Shown: positions 1 to 8,205, numbered from the stretch's first letter. The stretch is DNA of 64,000 nucleotides from Aromatoleum petrolei (GCF_017894385.1 NZ_CP059560.1:372001-436000); one strand, 5' to 3'. Notes: generated by a model not told the origin, from the sequence alone. Numbers and translations: made by a program.

Positions 1-454
1 TCTGGGCATCACTGCCCCTGTCGGGCTGAGTGATCATCCAGCAGCCGATCTTGTCGCGGCAGAGGTCGACCAATTCGGAATTGCCGGCGGCCTTCGCCAT
101 TTCCAGCGGAAAGGTGACGCAGGCCAGCGAGACCCCCAGACCGGCGTCACCCCAGCCCATTTCCTCGCCGATGATCGACTCGACCCGGATGGCCGTTTCC
201 GGCGGCATCTGCTCCAGCAGGCTGGAATCGAGGCCGAGTTGCGCGGCCTTGGCCAGAACCTCGTAGTACGGAGAACCCGGGGCAATCACCTGCTCCGCGC
301 TCATCTTGTCCAGTTCCTGGCCGGCGGGCCGCAGCACATCCTTGGCAAACCGGTGCAATGTCTCCTGGATGGCCAGCTCGGTCTCGTTGAGCGGCGCCTC
401 GAAGCCGGTCAAGCCCACGGCCGGAAGCGTCAGTTCCGTTTTCAGGTTAATCAT
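1..454 (-). CDS. Acyl-CoA dehydrogenase, N-terminal part (runs off the window edge)
   Basis: The minus-strand frame opens at an ATG at 454 and stays open to base 1, giving 151 codons. The visible part is the helical N-terminal domain of an acyl-CoA dehydrogenase, with WGDAGLGVSLA followed later by ITQPDRGSDAQ, the usual flavin/substrate-contacting segment (typically ITEP.aGSD). The family oxidises acyl-CoA thioesters to 2-enoyl-CoA, passing electrons to ETF. A GGGGAA ribosome-binding site lies just upstream, and the gene follows the membrane protein at 480-1229 after 25 bases, so the two are probably co-transcribed. The C-terminal catalytic part lies outside the window, so substrate class cannot be judged. 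Confidence 0.85.
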   Translation of the reverse strand, partial: MINLKTELTLPAVGLTGFEAPLNETELAIQETLHRFAKDVLRPAGQELDKMSAEQVIAPGSPYYEVLAKAAQLGLDSSLLEQMPPETAIRVESIIGEEMGWGDAGLGVSLACVTFPLEMAKAAGNSELVDLCRDKIGCWMITQPDRGSDAQ

Positions 455-479
455 TCAAGTTCCCCAGTCGAAGGTTTGC

Positions 480-1229
480 CTAGTGAGCCAGCGCATGGGC
501 GCCGGCCGTCTGGGTGCTGACCTGGGTACGTTTGAGGTCCTTGATACACAACCGGCTCACCCACATCAGATAGCAGAAGAATGTGATCCAGACGAAATAC
601 CAATTCCAAAGACCGTCATACGAGAAGATGAAGGTATGGTCGAACGGAATGAGCGCCAGGGTGGCATAGCCGCACGCGAGCATTACACCAATCAGACCGG
701 TGGATTTCGGGATGAGCGGATCCTTGCCGTTGTCACAGATCCCCATCAGGCCAATGGAGCCAAATTGGGCGATGGTGACCCAGTAGGTGCCATCGAACAC
801 ATACCAAGTCATAACGTGGAAGAACTTGACCATGTCAGGATCCAACTGAGTGGAAAACTCAGCCAGCGCGCACCACATCATGGCGGCCATCATCCCGACC
901 CAGCCCGTCAGGAGACCGCCGACGAGCTGCACCGTCGACAGCACGTGGTGACCATTCCTTTCCCTGCGCTTCATTTGGTTCGCTATCTGGGAAACAAACA
1001 GCATGAAGACGCCGGCATCGAAGCTGGCGATGGTCATTCCGATCATGATGCGGGTGCTGTGTTCCTGGTAAAAATCGAAGTGCTGCTGGGCAGTCGCTGC
1101 GGGACTGATCATGAACGGCCCGGCACACATCCCCAGAATTCCCCAGCCGATCACGTAGCCAACGATGCAGAACATTCCACTTCCGGCCAGCCACATCTCG
1201 ATCTTCTTTGTCGCGCTTTCTGAAACCAT
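480..1229 (-). CDS. Uncharacterised multi-pass membrane protein
   Basis: A 249-residue hydrophobic protein with about six membrane segments (near residues 15-40, 60-82, 98-120, 140-160, 178-200 and 208-230). I do not recognise the family and no catalytic motif is evident. The ATG at 1229 has a good GAGGTGA ribosome-binding site, and codon use matches neighbouring real genes. It is the first gene of a likely two-gene unit with the acyl-CoA dehydrogenase, which suggests a role linked to uptake or sensing of the substrate whose CoA ester is oxidised. That link is inference from position only. Confidence 0.75.
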   Translation of the reverse strand: MVSESATKKIEMWLAGSGMFCIVGYVIGWGILGMCAGPFMISPAATAQQHFDFYQEHSTRIMIGMTIASFDAGVFMLFVSQIANQMKRRERNGHHVLSTVQLVGGLLTGWVGMMAAMMWCALAEFSTQLDPDMVKFFHVMTWYVFDGTYWVTIAQFGSIGLMGICDNGKDPLIPKSTGLIGVMLACGYATLALIPFDHTFIFSYDGLWNWYFVWITFFCYLMWVSRLCIKDLKRTQVSTQTAGAHALAH

Positions 1230-1610
1230 CTCGTCACCTCGATTAGGACGTGATTAATTATTTTCTTGCCTCGAGTCCCGTCCCGATGCGTACAGTCGCC
1301 GCGGTGATTGCCTATCGGGACGGTGCCCACTTTATCCCCGGGATTTGGACGTAGCTCCCCCCCATCTCGGGTGGAAGGGGCACGGCTGCAACGCGAACAC
1401 TTTCCGTGGATCAAGTGCGGCAACAGTTTTGAAGCGGTGCGCGGCCATGAGCATTTCCTCCGATGTTCTTTAGCGCGTCCATGGAGGCACATTAAGCGCT
1501 CCGGCCTTGTCGAAATTGACAGGCGGTGACACCGGTTTGACATTTCGTGATTTGCTGCGGCGCACGAAAGCGATGTAGTGGCGAGAAAGGGCGGTTGAAG
1601 GGCGCGGCCT

Positions 1611-1668
1611 CCGTGAGCCGAATCACCCGCTTAATCGGCTCACGGATACTGCAAAAATGAGCCGAATG
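1611..1668 (+). promoter_or_regulatory. Three copies of TGAGCCGAwt upstream of fic
   Basis: CCGTGAGCCGA (1611-1621) and TCGGCTCACGG (1635-1645) form a perfect 11-base inverted repeat, and a third copy, TGAGCCGAAT, lies at about 1659-1668, some 40 bases before the fic start. The shared core is TGAGCCGA(a/t)T, present twice in direct and once in inverted orientation. The arrangement looks like an operator array. The Fic protein carries a C-terminal winged-helix-like region, so autoregulation is plausible but not shown. The rest of 1230-1609 shows no gene. Confidence 0.5.
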
Positions 1669-1709
1669 ATGCTAGGATTCAGCTTACCGTCCTACCGAAT
1701 CGCGCCCTG

Positions 1710-2891
1710 ATGTCCCGCTGGATCTGGCAACACCCCGATTGGCCACATGTCACCTGGCAGTCCGCCACGCTGGCCCCCCTGCTGCGCCGGGTCACGCTCG
1801 CTCAAGGAGCTTTGCTCGGCCGTGCCCAAGGCTCCGTGCCCGAACTGCGCGCCGAATTCACGCTGGATGCTCTGCTGCAGAACATCGTCGATTCCAGCGC
1901 GATCGAAGGGGAATCGCTGAATGTCGGCTCGGTGCGCTCCAGCATCGCCCGTCGCCTCGGGTTGGCCGAGGCAGACGAAGCCGCTCCCGAGCCGCGCAGC
2001 GAAGGACTTGCGCAGATCATGTGGGACGCCACGGCCAACCTCGATGCCCCGCTCACCGAGACTCGCCTGTTGCAGTGGCATGCCTGGCTATTCGCCGGGG
2101 AAGAGAGTTCCGTTGGCCGCATGATCCGGGTCGGCGACTGGCGCGGGACCGACACCATGCAGGTTGTCTCCGGCCGCATCGACCGCCCTACAGTGCACTT
2201 CGAAGCGCCGCCCCGCGAGGGGCTGGAAGCGCGCATCGCCGAATTCCTTGCGTGGTTCGACCGCAGCCGCAGCGATGCCATGCTCGATCCCCTACTGCGC
2301 GCAGCCCTGGCCCACTTCTGGTTCGTCACCCTGCACCCCTTCGACGACGGCAACGGTCGCATCACCCGCGCGCTCACCGATCTCGCCCTGGCCCAAGGCG
2401 AGCACCAAAGCATCCGTTTCTATGCGATGTCGGTCGCCATCCTCGCCGATCGCAAGGGGTGCTACGCGCAACTTGAAGCCACCCAGAAGATGAAGGCGTC
2501 GGCCTCGCCGCTCGACCTCACTCCCTGGCTGCACTGGTTTCTGGTCACCCTGCTGCGCGCCGTCGAGGGCGCGTCGGCGCAAATCGACCGGGTACTCGGC
2601 AAGAGCCGCTTCTGGCTTGTACACCGCCCCAAGGCACTCAACCCGGAGCAGATCAAGGTGCTCAACCACCTGCTCGACGGCGACCAACCCGGCCGGGGCG
2701 GTTTCGAGCACGGCATCAGCGCGGCGCAATATCAGGCAGTCGCCAAGGTGTCCAAGGCCACCGCAACCCGTCATCTGGCCGACTTGGTGGCCAAGGGCTG
2801 CCTGGAAAAACTGCCCGGGGGAGGCCGTTCCACACGCTACCGAATTCACTGGCCCGGCCGAATTCCGGAAACCGGGGGCATTGAACACTGA
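1710..2891 (+). CDS. Fic family protein (DUF4172-Fic-HTH)
   Basis: 393 residues. The N-terminus (WIWQHPDWP) is the DUF4172/Fic_N type. An inhibitory-helix motif SSAIEGE at 62-68 fits (S/T)xxxE(G/N) of class II Fic enzymes, where the Glu blocks productive ATP binding. The catalytic loop HPFDDGNGRITR at 209-220 is intact, with the His base and the Asp/Glu-type metal ligand position as D. About residues 300-375 resemble a winged-helix DNA-binding domain (a KVSKATATRHLADL helix). Family role: transfer of AMP from ATP to Ser/Thr/Tyr of a target protein. No clear Shine-Dalgarno precedes the ATG, so the start is less certain. The upstream repeats suggest self-regulation. Confidence 0.9.
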   Translation: MSRWIWQHPDWPHVTWQSATLAPLLRRVTLAQGALLGRAQGSVPELRAEFTLDALLQNIVDSSAIEGESLNVGSVRSSIARRLGLAEADEAAPEPRSEGLAQIMWDATANLDAPLTETRLLQWHAWLFAGEESSVGRMIRVGDWRGTDTMQVVSGRIDRPTVHFEAPPREGLEARIAEFLAWFDRSRSDAMLDPLLRAALAHFWFVTLHPFDDGNGRITRALTDLALAQGEHQSIRFYAMSVAILADRKGCYAQLEATQKMKASASPLDLTPWLHWFLVTLLRAVEGASAQIDRVLGKSRFWLVHRPKALNPEQIKVLNHLLDGDQPGRGGFEHGISAAQYQAVAKVSKATATRHLADLVAKGCLEKLPGGGRSTRYRIHWPGRIPETGGIEH

Positions 2892-2962
2892 CGAGGGCTA
2901 CCCGGTCGGAGAAGCCGTTTTACCCTACGATACCCGTCCCCTTCCCCCAACAAAGAATACCA

Positions 2963-3610
2963 ATGCAGATCGACCCCTCGCGCCATTCGCCAGCCGACAA
3001 CTACAAGCTTCTCACCAACCTCGTCGTGCCGCGGCCCATCGCCTGGGTCACCAGCGTGAACGCCGCCGGCACCGTCAATCTGGCGCCCTTCAGCTTCTTC
3101 AACGCCGTCGCCTCCAATCCCCCTTACGTGATGATCAGCGTCGGTCGCAACGATGCCGGCCATCCCAAGGACACGGCGGCCAACATCGAGGCCACGGGCG
3201 AATTCGTCGTCAACATGGTCACGGAAGACCTCTTCGCTGCGATGAACATCTCGGCCGCCGATTTCCCGCCCGACCATAGCGAAATCGAGGCGGCTGGCCT
3301 CGCCACCGAAGCGTCGATCCATGTCCGCGTACCCCGGGTGACCCAGGCGCAGGTCAGCCTCGAATGCCGCCTGCACACCAGCCTCGTGCTCGGCACGAAC
3401 ACGGTGTATGTCGGCGAGGTGGTAATGTTCCACGTGGCCGACCACCTCGTCGGGCCGCGACTGCATATCGAAGGCTTCGCCCCCCTCGGCCGCCTCGGCT
3501 CACCGTCGGTCTATTGCCGCACGACGGACCGCTTCAACGCGCCGCGGATCTCCTATGCCCAGTGGCTCGAACAGAACCGCCGGTCTGCGGTTGGCGCTGA
3601 GAGTTCGTGA
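2963..3610 (+). CDS. Flavin reductase-like, FMN-binding split-barrel protein
   Basis: 215 residues. The N-terminal half has VPRPIAWVTSVNAAGTVNLA followed by PFSFFNAVASNPPYVMISVG, the typical beginning of the flavin reductase-like split barrel. These proteins bind FMN and either reduce free flavin for a partner oxygenase or act as flavoprotein reductases. There is no partner monooxygenase next door. The gene lies 71 bases after fic, and an IS element begins 8 bases after its stop codon, so whatever originally followed may have been displaced. Only a weak AAAGAA precedes the ATG. Confidence 0.85.
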   Translation: MQIDPSRHSPADNYKLLTNLVVPRPIAWVTSVNAAGTVNLAPFSFFNAVASNPPYVMISVGRNDAGHPKDTAANIEATGEFVVNMVTEDLFAAMNISAADFPPDHSEIEAAGLATEASIHVRVPRVTQAQVSLECRLHTSLVLGTNTVYVGEVVMFHVADHLVGPRLHIEGFAPLGRLGSPSVYCRTTDRFNAPRISYAQWLEQNRRSAVGAESS

Positions 3611-3618
3611 TCATTGCG

Positions 3619-3643
3619 TGGCCTGCCCCCGATTCTCCGGACA
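3619..3643. repeat. Terminal inverted repeat of the IS3 element (OrfB-distal end)
   Basis: These 25 bases, starting TGGCCTGCCCCC, are the exact reverse complement of 4844-4868. They lie 8 bases after the flavin reductase stop codon. Confidence 0.93.
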
Positions 3644-3653
3644 GTTTCGGTAG

Positions 3654-4520
3654 CTACACAGCCACCATATTTTCTTCAAACTGAACCGGGCTGAGATATC
3701 CAAGCACGGAGTGACGCCGCCGCGGATTGTAGAAGCGTTCAATGTAGTCGAACACGTCCGCCCGAGCGTCGTCGCGTGTCGGATATCGCTTTCGCGCGGC
3801 ACGTTCCGTCTTGAGGCTGGAGAAGAAGCTCTCCATCGCGGCGTTATCCCAGCAGTTGCCCTTTCGACTCATGCTGCAAACGATGCCCTGGTCGGCTAGC
3901 AGCCGCTGGAAGTCTTCGCGGGTGTATTGGCTACCCTGATCGGAATGGTGTAACAGCTCCTTGGGTTTACCGCGCCGCCAGACCGCCATCAAGAGCGCAT
4001 CGATGACCAGTTGCGCAGTCATTTCCGCCTTCATTGACCAGCCGACAATTCTTCGCGAGTACAGGTCCAGCACGGCCGCAACGTATAGCCAGCCTTCGTC
4101 GGTCCACAGGTACGTGAAGTCGGCCAGCCACTTCTTGTTCGGCGCATCCGCCTCGAACTCGCGCTGCAGCAGATTCGGTGCAATGCTGTGTTCGGGCCGC
4201 AGGCCCGCATCGTTGGGCGAGCGACGACGCTTCTTGCGCGCAGCCAGCCCGGCCGCCCTCATTAGGCGAGCAACGCGATGAATGCCGCAGTGCTCGCCCC
4301 AGGCAAGCACGTCGTGCCAAACACGTCGGCTACCGTAGGTCCGATCGCTCGCTTCGAAGCTTTGCCGAATCAGCCCCGTGAGCTTCTCGTTGGCGCGGGT
4401 ACGCGGGCTTGGCCGCCTACTGAACCATTCGTAGAAGCCGCTGCGGGAAATTCCGAGCACTTCACATAGAACCCGAACCGGCCACACCGCCCGATGTTTG
4501 GCAACGAAGCCGAACTTCAC
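3654..4520 (-). CDS. IS3-family transposase OrfB (DDE integrase domain)
   Basis: 288 residues with the rve integrase core. The catalytic triad is visible as D in WLADFTYLW, D in HHSDQGSQY and E in NAAMESFFSSLK, followed by the usual C-terminal RRRHSVLGYLSPVQFEE. The annotated GTG start overlaps the OrfA stop (GTGA), but the productive product of this family is an OrfAB fusion made by -1 frameshifting. The frame is open upstream through the slippery site, which supports that. Confidence 0.95.
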   Translation of the reverse strand: MKFGFVAKHRAVWPVRVLCEVLGISRSGFYEWFSRRPSPRTRANEKLTGLIRQSFEASDRTYGSRRVWHDVLAWGEHCGIHRVARLMRAAGLAARKKRRRSPNDAGLRPEHSIAPNLLQREFEADAPNKKWLADFTYLWTDEGWLYVAAVLDLYSRRIVGWSMKAEMTAQLVIDALLMAVWRRGKPKELLHHSDQGSQYTREDFQRLLADQGIVCSMSRKGNCWDNAAMESFFSSLKTERAARKRYPTRDDARADVFDYIERFYNPRRRHSVLGYLSPVQFEENMVAV

Positions 4521-4810
4521 GTCGGGTCCTTCGCGAAGTAGCCGAGCGCCTTTTTTAAGATATCGCGCTCCATCTTCACCCGCGCCAGTTCGCGCCGCAG
4601 TTGCTCAAGTTCCGCCTGGCTGTCGCTCTTCAGAGGCCTGCCAGGCGTCAAATCGGTGCGACCTTCTTCCGCATTCAACATCCATCGGCGCAGCACGCTG
4701 CGCTCGAGTCCCAGATCTCGGGCGACCGCTGTCGCCGTCATACCCGGCTGCGTTGCCAAACGCACCGCCTCGCGCTTGAACTCGTCCGAGAACTTCCTTC
4801 TTGTTCGCAT
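4517..4810 (-). CDS. IS3-family transposase OrfA (HTH_Tnp_1)
   Basis: 97 residues. The N-terminus RRKFSDEFKREAVRLA and LGLERSVLRRW form the helix-turn-helix that recognises the element ends. The C-terminal ELEQLRRELARVKMERDILK is the leucine-zipper region. Near the 3' end the frame reads TTA AAA AAG, containing the A AAA AAG heptamer (4550-4556 on the plus strand) where ribosomes can slip back one base into OrfB. Confidence 0.95.
   Translation of the reverse strand: MRTRRKFSDEFKREAVRLATQPGMTATAVARDLGLERSVLRRWMLNAEEGRTDLTPGRPLKSDSQAELEQLRRELARVKMERDILKKALGYFAKDPT
4550..4556 (-). promoter_or_regulatory. A6G slippery heptamer for -1 programmed frameshift
   Basis: On the minus strand AAAAAAG occurs inside OrfA codons TTA AAA AAG. 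Slipping one base back joins OrfA to the OrfB frame, which has no stop between here and the OrfB GTG. This is the canonical arrangement of IS3-family elements. Confidence 0.8.
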
Positions 4811-4843
4811 CGATTCCTCCTAGACACATGTTGCCATGCAATG

Positions 4844-4868
4844 TGTCCGGAGAATCGGGGGCAGGCCA
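4844..4868. repeat. Terminal inverted repeat of the IS3 element (OrfA-proximal end)
   Basis: Exact 25-base reverse complement of 3619-3643. The HicA-like ORF starts only 7 bases beyond it, so that ORF's promoter must lie in the IS end or has been lost. Confidence 0.93.
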
Positions 4869-4875
4869 ATCATTC

Positions 4876-5199
4876 ATGCACTACTGCAACGACAAGGACA
4901 TCAACCGCCTGATCAAGGAAATGGTACGGAGCGGGTGGCGTTTCGAGCCAGGCCGGCATGGCAAGCTTCGTCATCCGAAAGGAATCGGACTTATCACCTT
5001 TCCTAAAACACCTAGTGACCACCGATGCCTAAAAAATATGCTTCGTGATGTTCGACGACTCGAGTCGACGAAAAGCCAAACTTCGGTTAGCAAACGGGCC
5101 GACCGAAGCGCAGGGCGCGAGCCTCGTCGCAGACTGGCTCGGCCGCAGCGGGCGCAGTCTGCCGCGGGTCGATCGACGTCACCTGTCGACGCTCAGTGA
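4876..5199 (+). CDS. HicA-like small protein, with probable out-of-frame tail
   Basis: From the ATG at 4876 the first ~63 residues match the HicA/YcfA dsRBD-like toxin pattern: DINRLIKEMVRSGWRFEPG, then a RHGKLRHP segment and a region ending LKNMLRDVRRLE. HicA proteins are mRNA interferases of about 60-80 residues, so this part would be a whole protein. The catalytic His in the usual GSHH position is replaced here (GRHGK). After about base 5065 this frame loses its coding character (Arg/Ser-rich), while an overlapping frame (5045-5350) takes on strong GC3 bias. Either the gene is frameshifted near 5060 or two genes overlap. No HicB antitoxin is evident. Confidence 0.55.
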   Translation: MHYCNDKDINRLIKEMVRSGWRFEPGRHGKLRHPKGIGLITFPKTPSDHRCLKNMLRDVRRLESTKSQTSVSKRADRSAGREPRRRLARPQRAQSAAGRSTSPVDAQ

Positions 5200-5350
5200 T
5201 GAGTTCGCCCGCCAGCTTGCCGGCGCGCTGTCGCGCGAGGCCGGACTCCACACGGCGCACGAGATGATGGAAGCCCTCGATTCCAACTACGGTTCCGAGC
5301 TGGCCCGTGCACTGATGGCCGAATGCGCAAAGCTGCTCGACTGCGTCTGA
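5045..5350 (+). CDS. Hypothetical protein overlapping the HicA-like ORF
   Basis: 101 residues from a GTG at 5045 (ATG alternative at 5048). From about base 5085 onward this frame has strong G/C third-position bias, so it is coding here while the HicA-like frame is not. The C-terminal part (FARQLAGALSREAGLHTAHE, then ALDSNYGSELARALMAECAK) is helical and acidic. I do not recognise a family. It could be the downstream partner of the HicA-like gene or its frameshifted continuation. Confidence 0.5.
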   Translation: MMFDDSSRRKAKLRLANGPTEAQGASLVADWLGRSGRSLPRVDRRHLSTLSDEFARQLAGALSREAGLHTAHEMMEALDSNYGSELARALMAECAKLLDCV

Positions 5351-5406
5351 CTCATCTTGCTTGGCAACGCCCTCGACCAGCCCACGCCCGCCGCGCGAAT
5401 CTTCAA

Positions 5407-6966
5407 CTACCCGGCTTCCATTGACGCGGGTGCAAGCGCAAAGCACCTCTTGCCAACGGTCTTGGCCTGATACATCGCGGCGTCGGCCTGTTCCAGCAAC
5501 ATCTGAGAAGTGAACTCTGGATTCGTACAGATCGCAACGCCAATGCTCGCGGATATCTCAATTAGTTCCAGGCCGATGGGATAGGGATCCGAAATACTTT
5601 CCACCAATTTTTTCGCGATGACCTGTGCCGCGTCGCTTCCTGCTGCGAACATCACGACCACGAACTCATCTCCACCCACGCGCACCGCCAGATCGGAACT
5701 TCGGATACCCGCCCGTATTCTTTGAGATACGGCGCGCAATAACTCGTCGCCAGTGGGATGGCCGAATCGGTCATTGACCGCCTTGAACCCATCTAGATCG
5801 ATATAAAGCAGAGCGAGCTCAGTCTCCTGCCTGCGGGACAGTGCCAACTGCTGGTCGACAATCACCTTGAAGAGGGCTCGGTTGCCCAAGCCTGTAAGCT
5901 CGTCGTGATGAGCGTCGTAGCGTGCCTGTTGCAACATCCTGGAGGCCTTCATCAGGGCCGCTGCGACCTCGTCAGCTTCCTTCAGATCAAGAGAACGAAT
6001 CACGACGGGCTCACCAGAGCCTAGAGCGAGGGCCGGATCGGTCAGTCCGCGAAAAGCATCGGCAATCCGTCCGCCAAGCCTCCAGGCAACAATGAGGCTG
6101 CCACTGAGTAACACGACCGTCCCGAAGACCAACCATACCAGTGACTGCTTGAGTTGGCTCACCAATGATTCCTTCGGAATATTGATTACCACCGCCCAGT
6201 CAGAAACGGCCGATCGAGTGAAGACGGATACGGCAGGTAAGCCTTCAGCGGTGATCGCCTCGACCGAACCTTCCGCAGACATCGCCCCCGTCAGTGAAAG
6301 CGCACTTTGCCGCCCGACGAATCGTTTCAAGTCATGGGTGCGCGCGGCGATGTTGCCGCCGCGGTCCAGTATCTCACCCGTCCAGCCGAGCGGCAGTTGC
6401 TGCGCGGTCAGAATCTCAGACAATCTGCCGGGGAAGAATCCCATACTCAGGTTGTAGATGATCTGACCGTTGCGACGCACTGGAACCGACACACTCACCG
6501 CGAGACGCCCCGTAACCGGGCCTACAAAAAGATCGGACACGAATGGCCTACCGGTGTCGAGAACGCGTCGCATCTGGGGCATGATCCCTTGCGCGGTCAA
6601 AACTTCTCCGAACGGCCGAAGCGTGTTGATCACTTGCCGCCCCGTAGTGTCAGTCAAGACGACGTTGTCGGCGATCTGGGTACGTAGTACGTCCTGAGCC
6701 TGCCCATAGAAGGCGGAAAAATCACCCGAATCAAGATGGGGTGACGTCGCCAGGACTGTCAAAGCTGATTCCACAGCGGAAAGTTCACGGTCGACGACGG
6801 AACTCAGCGCGCGGGTTGTGGCGATAGCGTCGCGCACAAGCTGGGCGTTCTCGCGCTGATAGTTGTGCACGACCAGCGCCGTTGCCAGCATTCCCATCGG
6901 TAGGATGCACGCGGTGATCAGGAGGATTAGCCGGGAGCGGATTGTGGGCATGGACGCTGGAGTCAC
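5407..6966 (-). CDS. Membrane-bound diguanylate cyclase (periplasmic sensor + GGDEF)
   Basis: 519 residues. A first membrane segment (about 11-32) is followed by a large periplasmic sensor region of dCACHE type (about 35-270), a second membrane segment (about 276-296) and a C-terminal GGDEF domain (about 350-512). The active site GGDEF is at 431-435, and the inhibitory I-site RSSD at 422-425 has the standard five-residue spacing, so c-di-GMP synthesis with product feedback is expected. No EAL domain is present. The longest start is GTG at 6966; an ATG at 6951 is possible, and neither has a strong ribosome-binding site. The gene stands alone. Confidence 0.9.
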   Translation of the reverse strand: MTPASMPTIRSRLILLITACILPMGMLATALVVHNYQRENAQLVRDAIATTRALSSVVDRELSAVESALTVLATSPHLDSGDFSAFYGQAQDVLRTQIADNVVLTDTTGRQVINTLRPFGEVLTAQGIMPQMRRVLDTGRPFVSDLFVGPVTGRLAVSVSVPVRRNGQIIYNLSMGFFPGRLSEILTAQQLPLGWTGEILDRGGNIAARTHDLKRFVGRQSALSLTGAMSAEGSVEAITAEGLPAVSVFTRSAVSDWAVVINIPKESLVSQLKQSLVWLVFGTVVLLSGSLIVAWRLGGRIADAFRGLTDPALALGSGEPVVIRSLDLKEADEVAAALMKASRMLQQARYDAHHDELTGLGNRALFKVIVDQQLALSRRQETELALLYIDLDGFKAVNDRFGHPTGDELLRAVSQRIRAGIRSSDLAVRVGGDEFVVVMFAAGSDAAQVIAKKLVESISDPYPIGLELIEISASIGVAICTNPEFTSQMLLEQADAAMYQAKTVGKRCFALAPASMEAG

Positions 6967-7165
6967 ATTCTTGGCGCCATTTCAGTTCTGACCGTGGGAA
7001 CCTTGCTTCGGAGTAAGTCTGCTTGCTCCATTCGCCTGGCGCCCCCAAGAGCTCCAGACTGTAGCCACGTCGCCGTGGCGGGAGTCGCTAGAGCGACGCG
7101 AAATCGCAATTGCCGGCATCTGGACGAGACATTCTACAACGAGCACATGCCCAGGGCCTCTGGAC
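6967..7165. other. Intergenic, no gene seen
   Basis: About 200 bases between the cyclase start and the remnants that follow. I see no convincing reading frame, RNA or repeat. The cyclase promoter probably lies in the first half. Confidence 0.5.
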
Positions 7166-7370
7166 TCAAATGACATGAGGCGTGCTCGCCTTGTAGACCT
7201 TAGCGCCGCGCACCACATCGCCACACTGGACGACATGAACCATGGCTTCCTTGCCGCTCATGAGCTGACGCATGACGTGGTCGACGAAACCGCCGGTCTC
7301 CAGTGGTTCAATTCTGCTCGGGATCTTCACGTATTGGGTCGGCTCCTCGGCGCCTTGCCGTCGGTCACAG
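7166..7370 (-). pseudogene. 3' remnant of an unidentified gene
   Basis: A minus-strand frame ending at TGA 7168-7166 has coding-like composition for about 60 codons: YVKIPSRIEPLETGG, then FVDHVMRQLMSGKEAMVH, then VVRGAKVYKASTPHVI. It has no sensible start and merges upstream into sequence facing the SagB-like remnant. I cannot name the family. An internal ATG at 7261 would give only 31 residues. It is best read as the tail of a gene whose 5' part was lost at a rearrangement junction near 7370-7390. Confidence 0.35.
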
Positions 7371-7389
7371 CCGGCGGCCCGGAGGCGGC

Positions 7390-7971
7390 GCGCAGCGTCT
7401 CAAGATACAGCGCCTCCAACTGTTCGAAACCCCCTGCGTGCATCCTGTGTTCTTCGTGCACCGCGTCGATGGCCTCGACCCCGGCATCTACTGCCTGCCC
7501 CGGGCACCCGGCGCGCTCGCCGACCTGCGCGCCGCCATGCGCGAAGACTGGCTCTGGGCAAGCGTTCCGGGCTGCCCCGAACACCTGCCCTTATACCTGC
7601 TGGCACCGTTGGACGCGCGCGACTTTGCGACCACCGCCTCCTGCCATCAGGACATCGCCGCCGATTCGGCATTTAGCCTCGGCATGCTGGCCCGTTTCGA
7701 CGACATCGACGCCGCCCATCCGTGGCTTTACCGCCAGCGATTCTGGGAGGCCGGCATGCTCGGCCAAGTGCGTTATCTCGAAGCCGACGCGGCCGGCGTC
7801 CAGGGTACCGGCATCGGCTGTTACTTCGACGACGCCGTGCACGAGGCACTCGGACTCAACACCGAGCGCTTTCAAGATCTCTACCACTTCACGGTTGGCA
7901 AGGCCCTCGTCGACAGGCGACTAACCAGTGTGTCCGGTTATGCGTTTCTTGAGCGAGACGCCACGCCCTAA
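7390..7971 (+). pseudogene. C-terminal remnant of a SagB/ThcOx-type nitroreductase
   Basis: The frame reads as the second half of a SagB-type dehydrogenase: VHPVFFVHRVDGLDPGIYCL, CPEHLPLYLL, CHQDIAADSAFSLGMLARF, and finally GTGIGCYFDDAVHEALGL and YHFTVGKALVDRRLTS, the conserved end of this nitroreductase subfamily. The N-terminal half, with the first FMN-binding arginines, is missing, and upstream in-frame sequence is low-quality and without a start. These enzymes use FMN for azoline oxidation or related redox steps. Without its N-terminus this copy should be inactive. Confidence 0.6.
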
Positions 7972-8205
7972 ACGCAACGACCGTACCCCATCGCCCCCTT
8001 TTCAGCCTCAATCCGTTGCCGGCAGCGACAGCAGGTCGGCCTCAGCCGTCATTCGCTAACGGCTACCGGTGCAGCCGCAATGCGCCGGTCACCTGCCGCT
8101 CAGCCGCGAAGGCGCGACGAGCGGCAGCTTCTCTATCCCCTGAGCGGGGACTGACGACCCATAGCGGACCTAGGTGGATTGCGAAAGCGGTCTTTCAGGA
8201 ACGTG
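7972..8205. other. Intergenic, no gene seen
   Basis: About 230 bases between the SagB-like remnant and the DUF1801 stop. No supported frame, RNA or repeat. Confidence 0.45.

Larger units (their letters stand above)
3619..4868 (-). mobile_element. Complete IS3-family insertion sequence, 1250 bp
   Basis: The element is bounded by perfect 25-base terminal inverted repeats (3619-3643 and 4844-4868) that begin TGG and end CCA, fitting the TG...CA ends of IS3-family elements. It holds two overlapping minus-strand frames (OrfA and OrfB) with an A6G slippery site between them. Both frames and ends look intact, so the element may still be active. Immediate flanks (ATTGCG on the left, ATCATT on the right) show no 3-5 base target duplication, suggesting a later deletion or recombination at one end. 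Confidence 0.93.
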
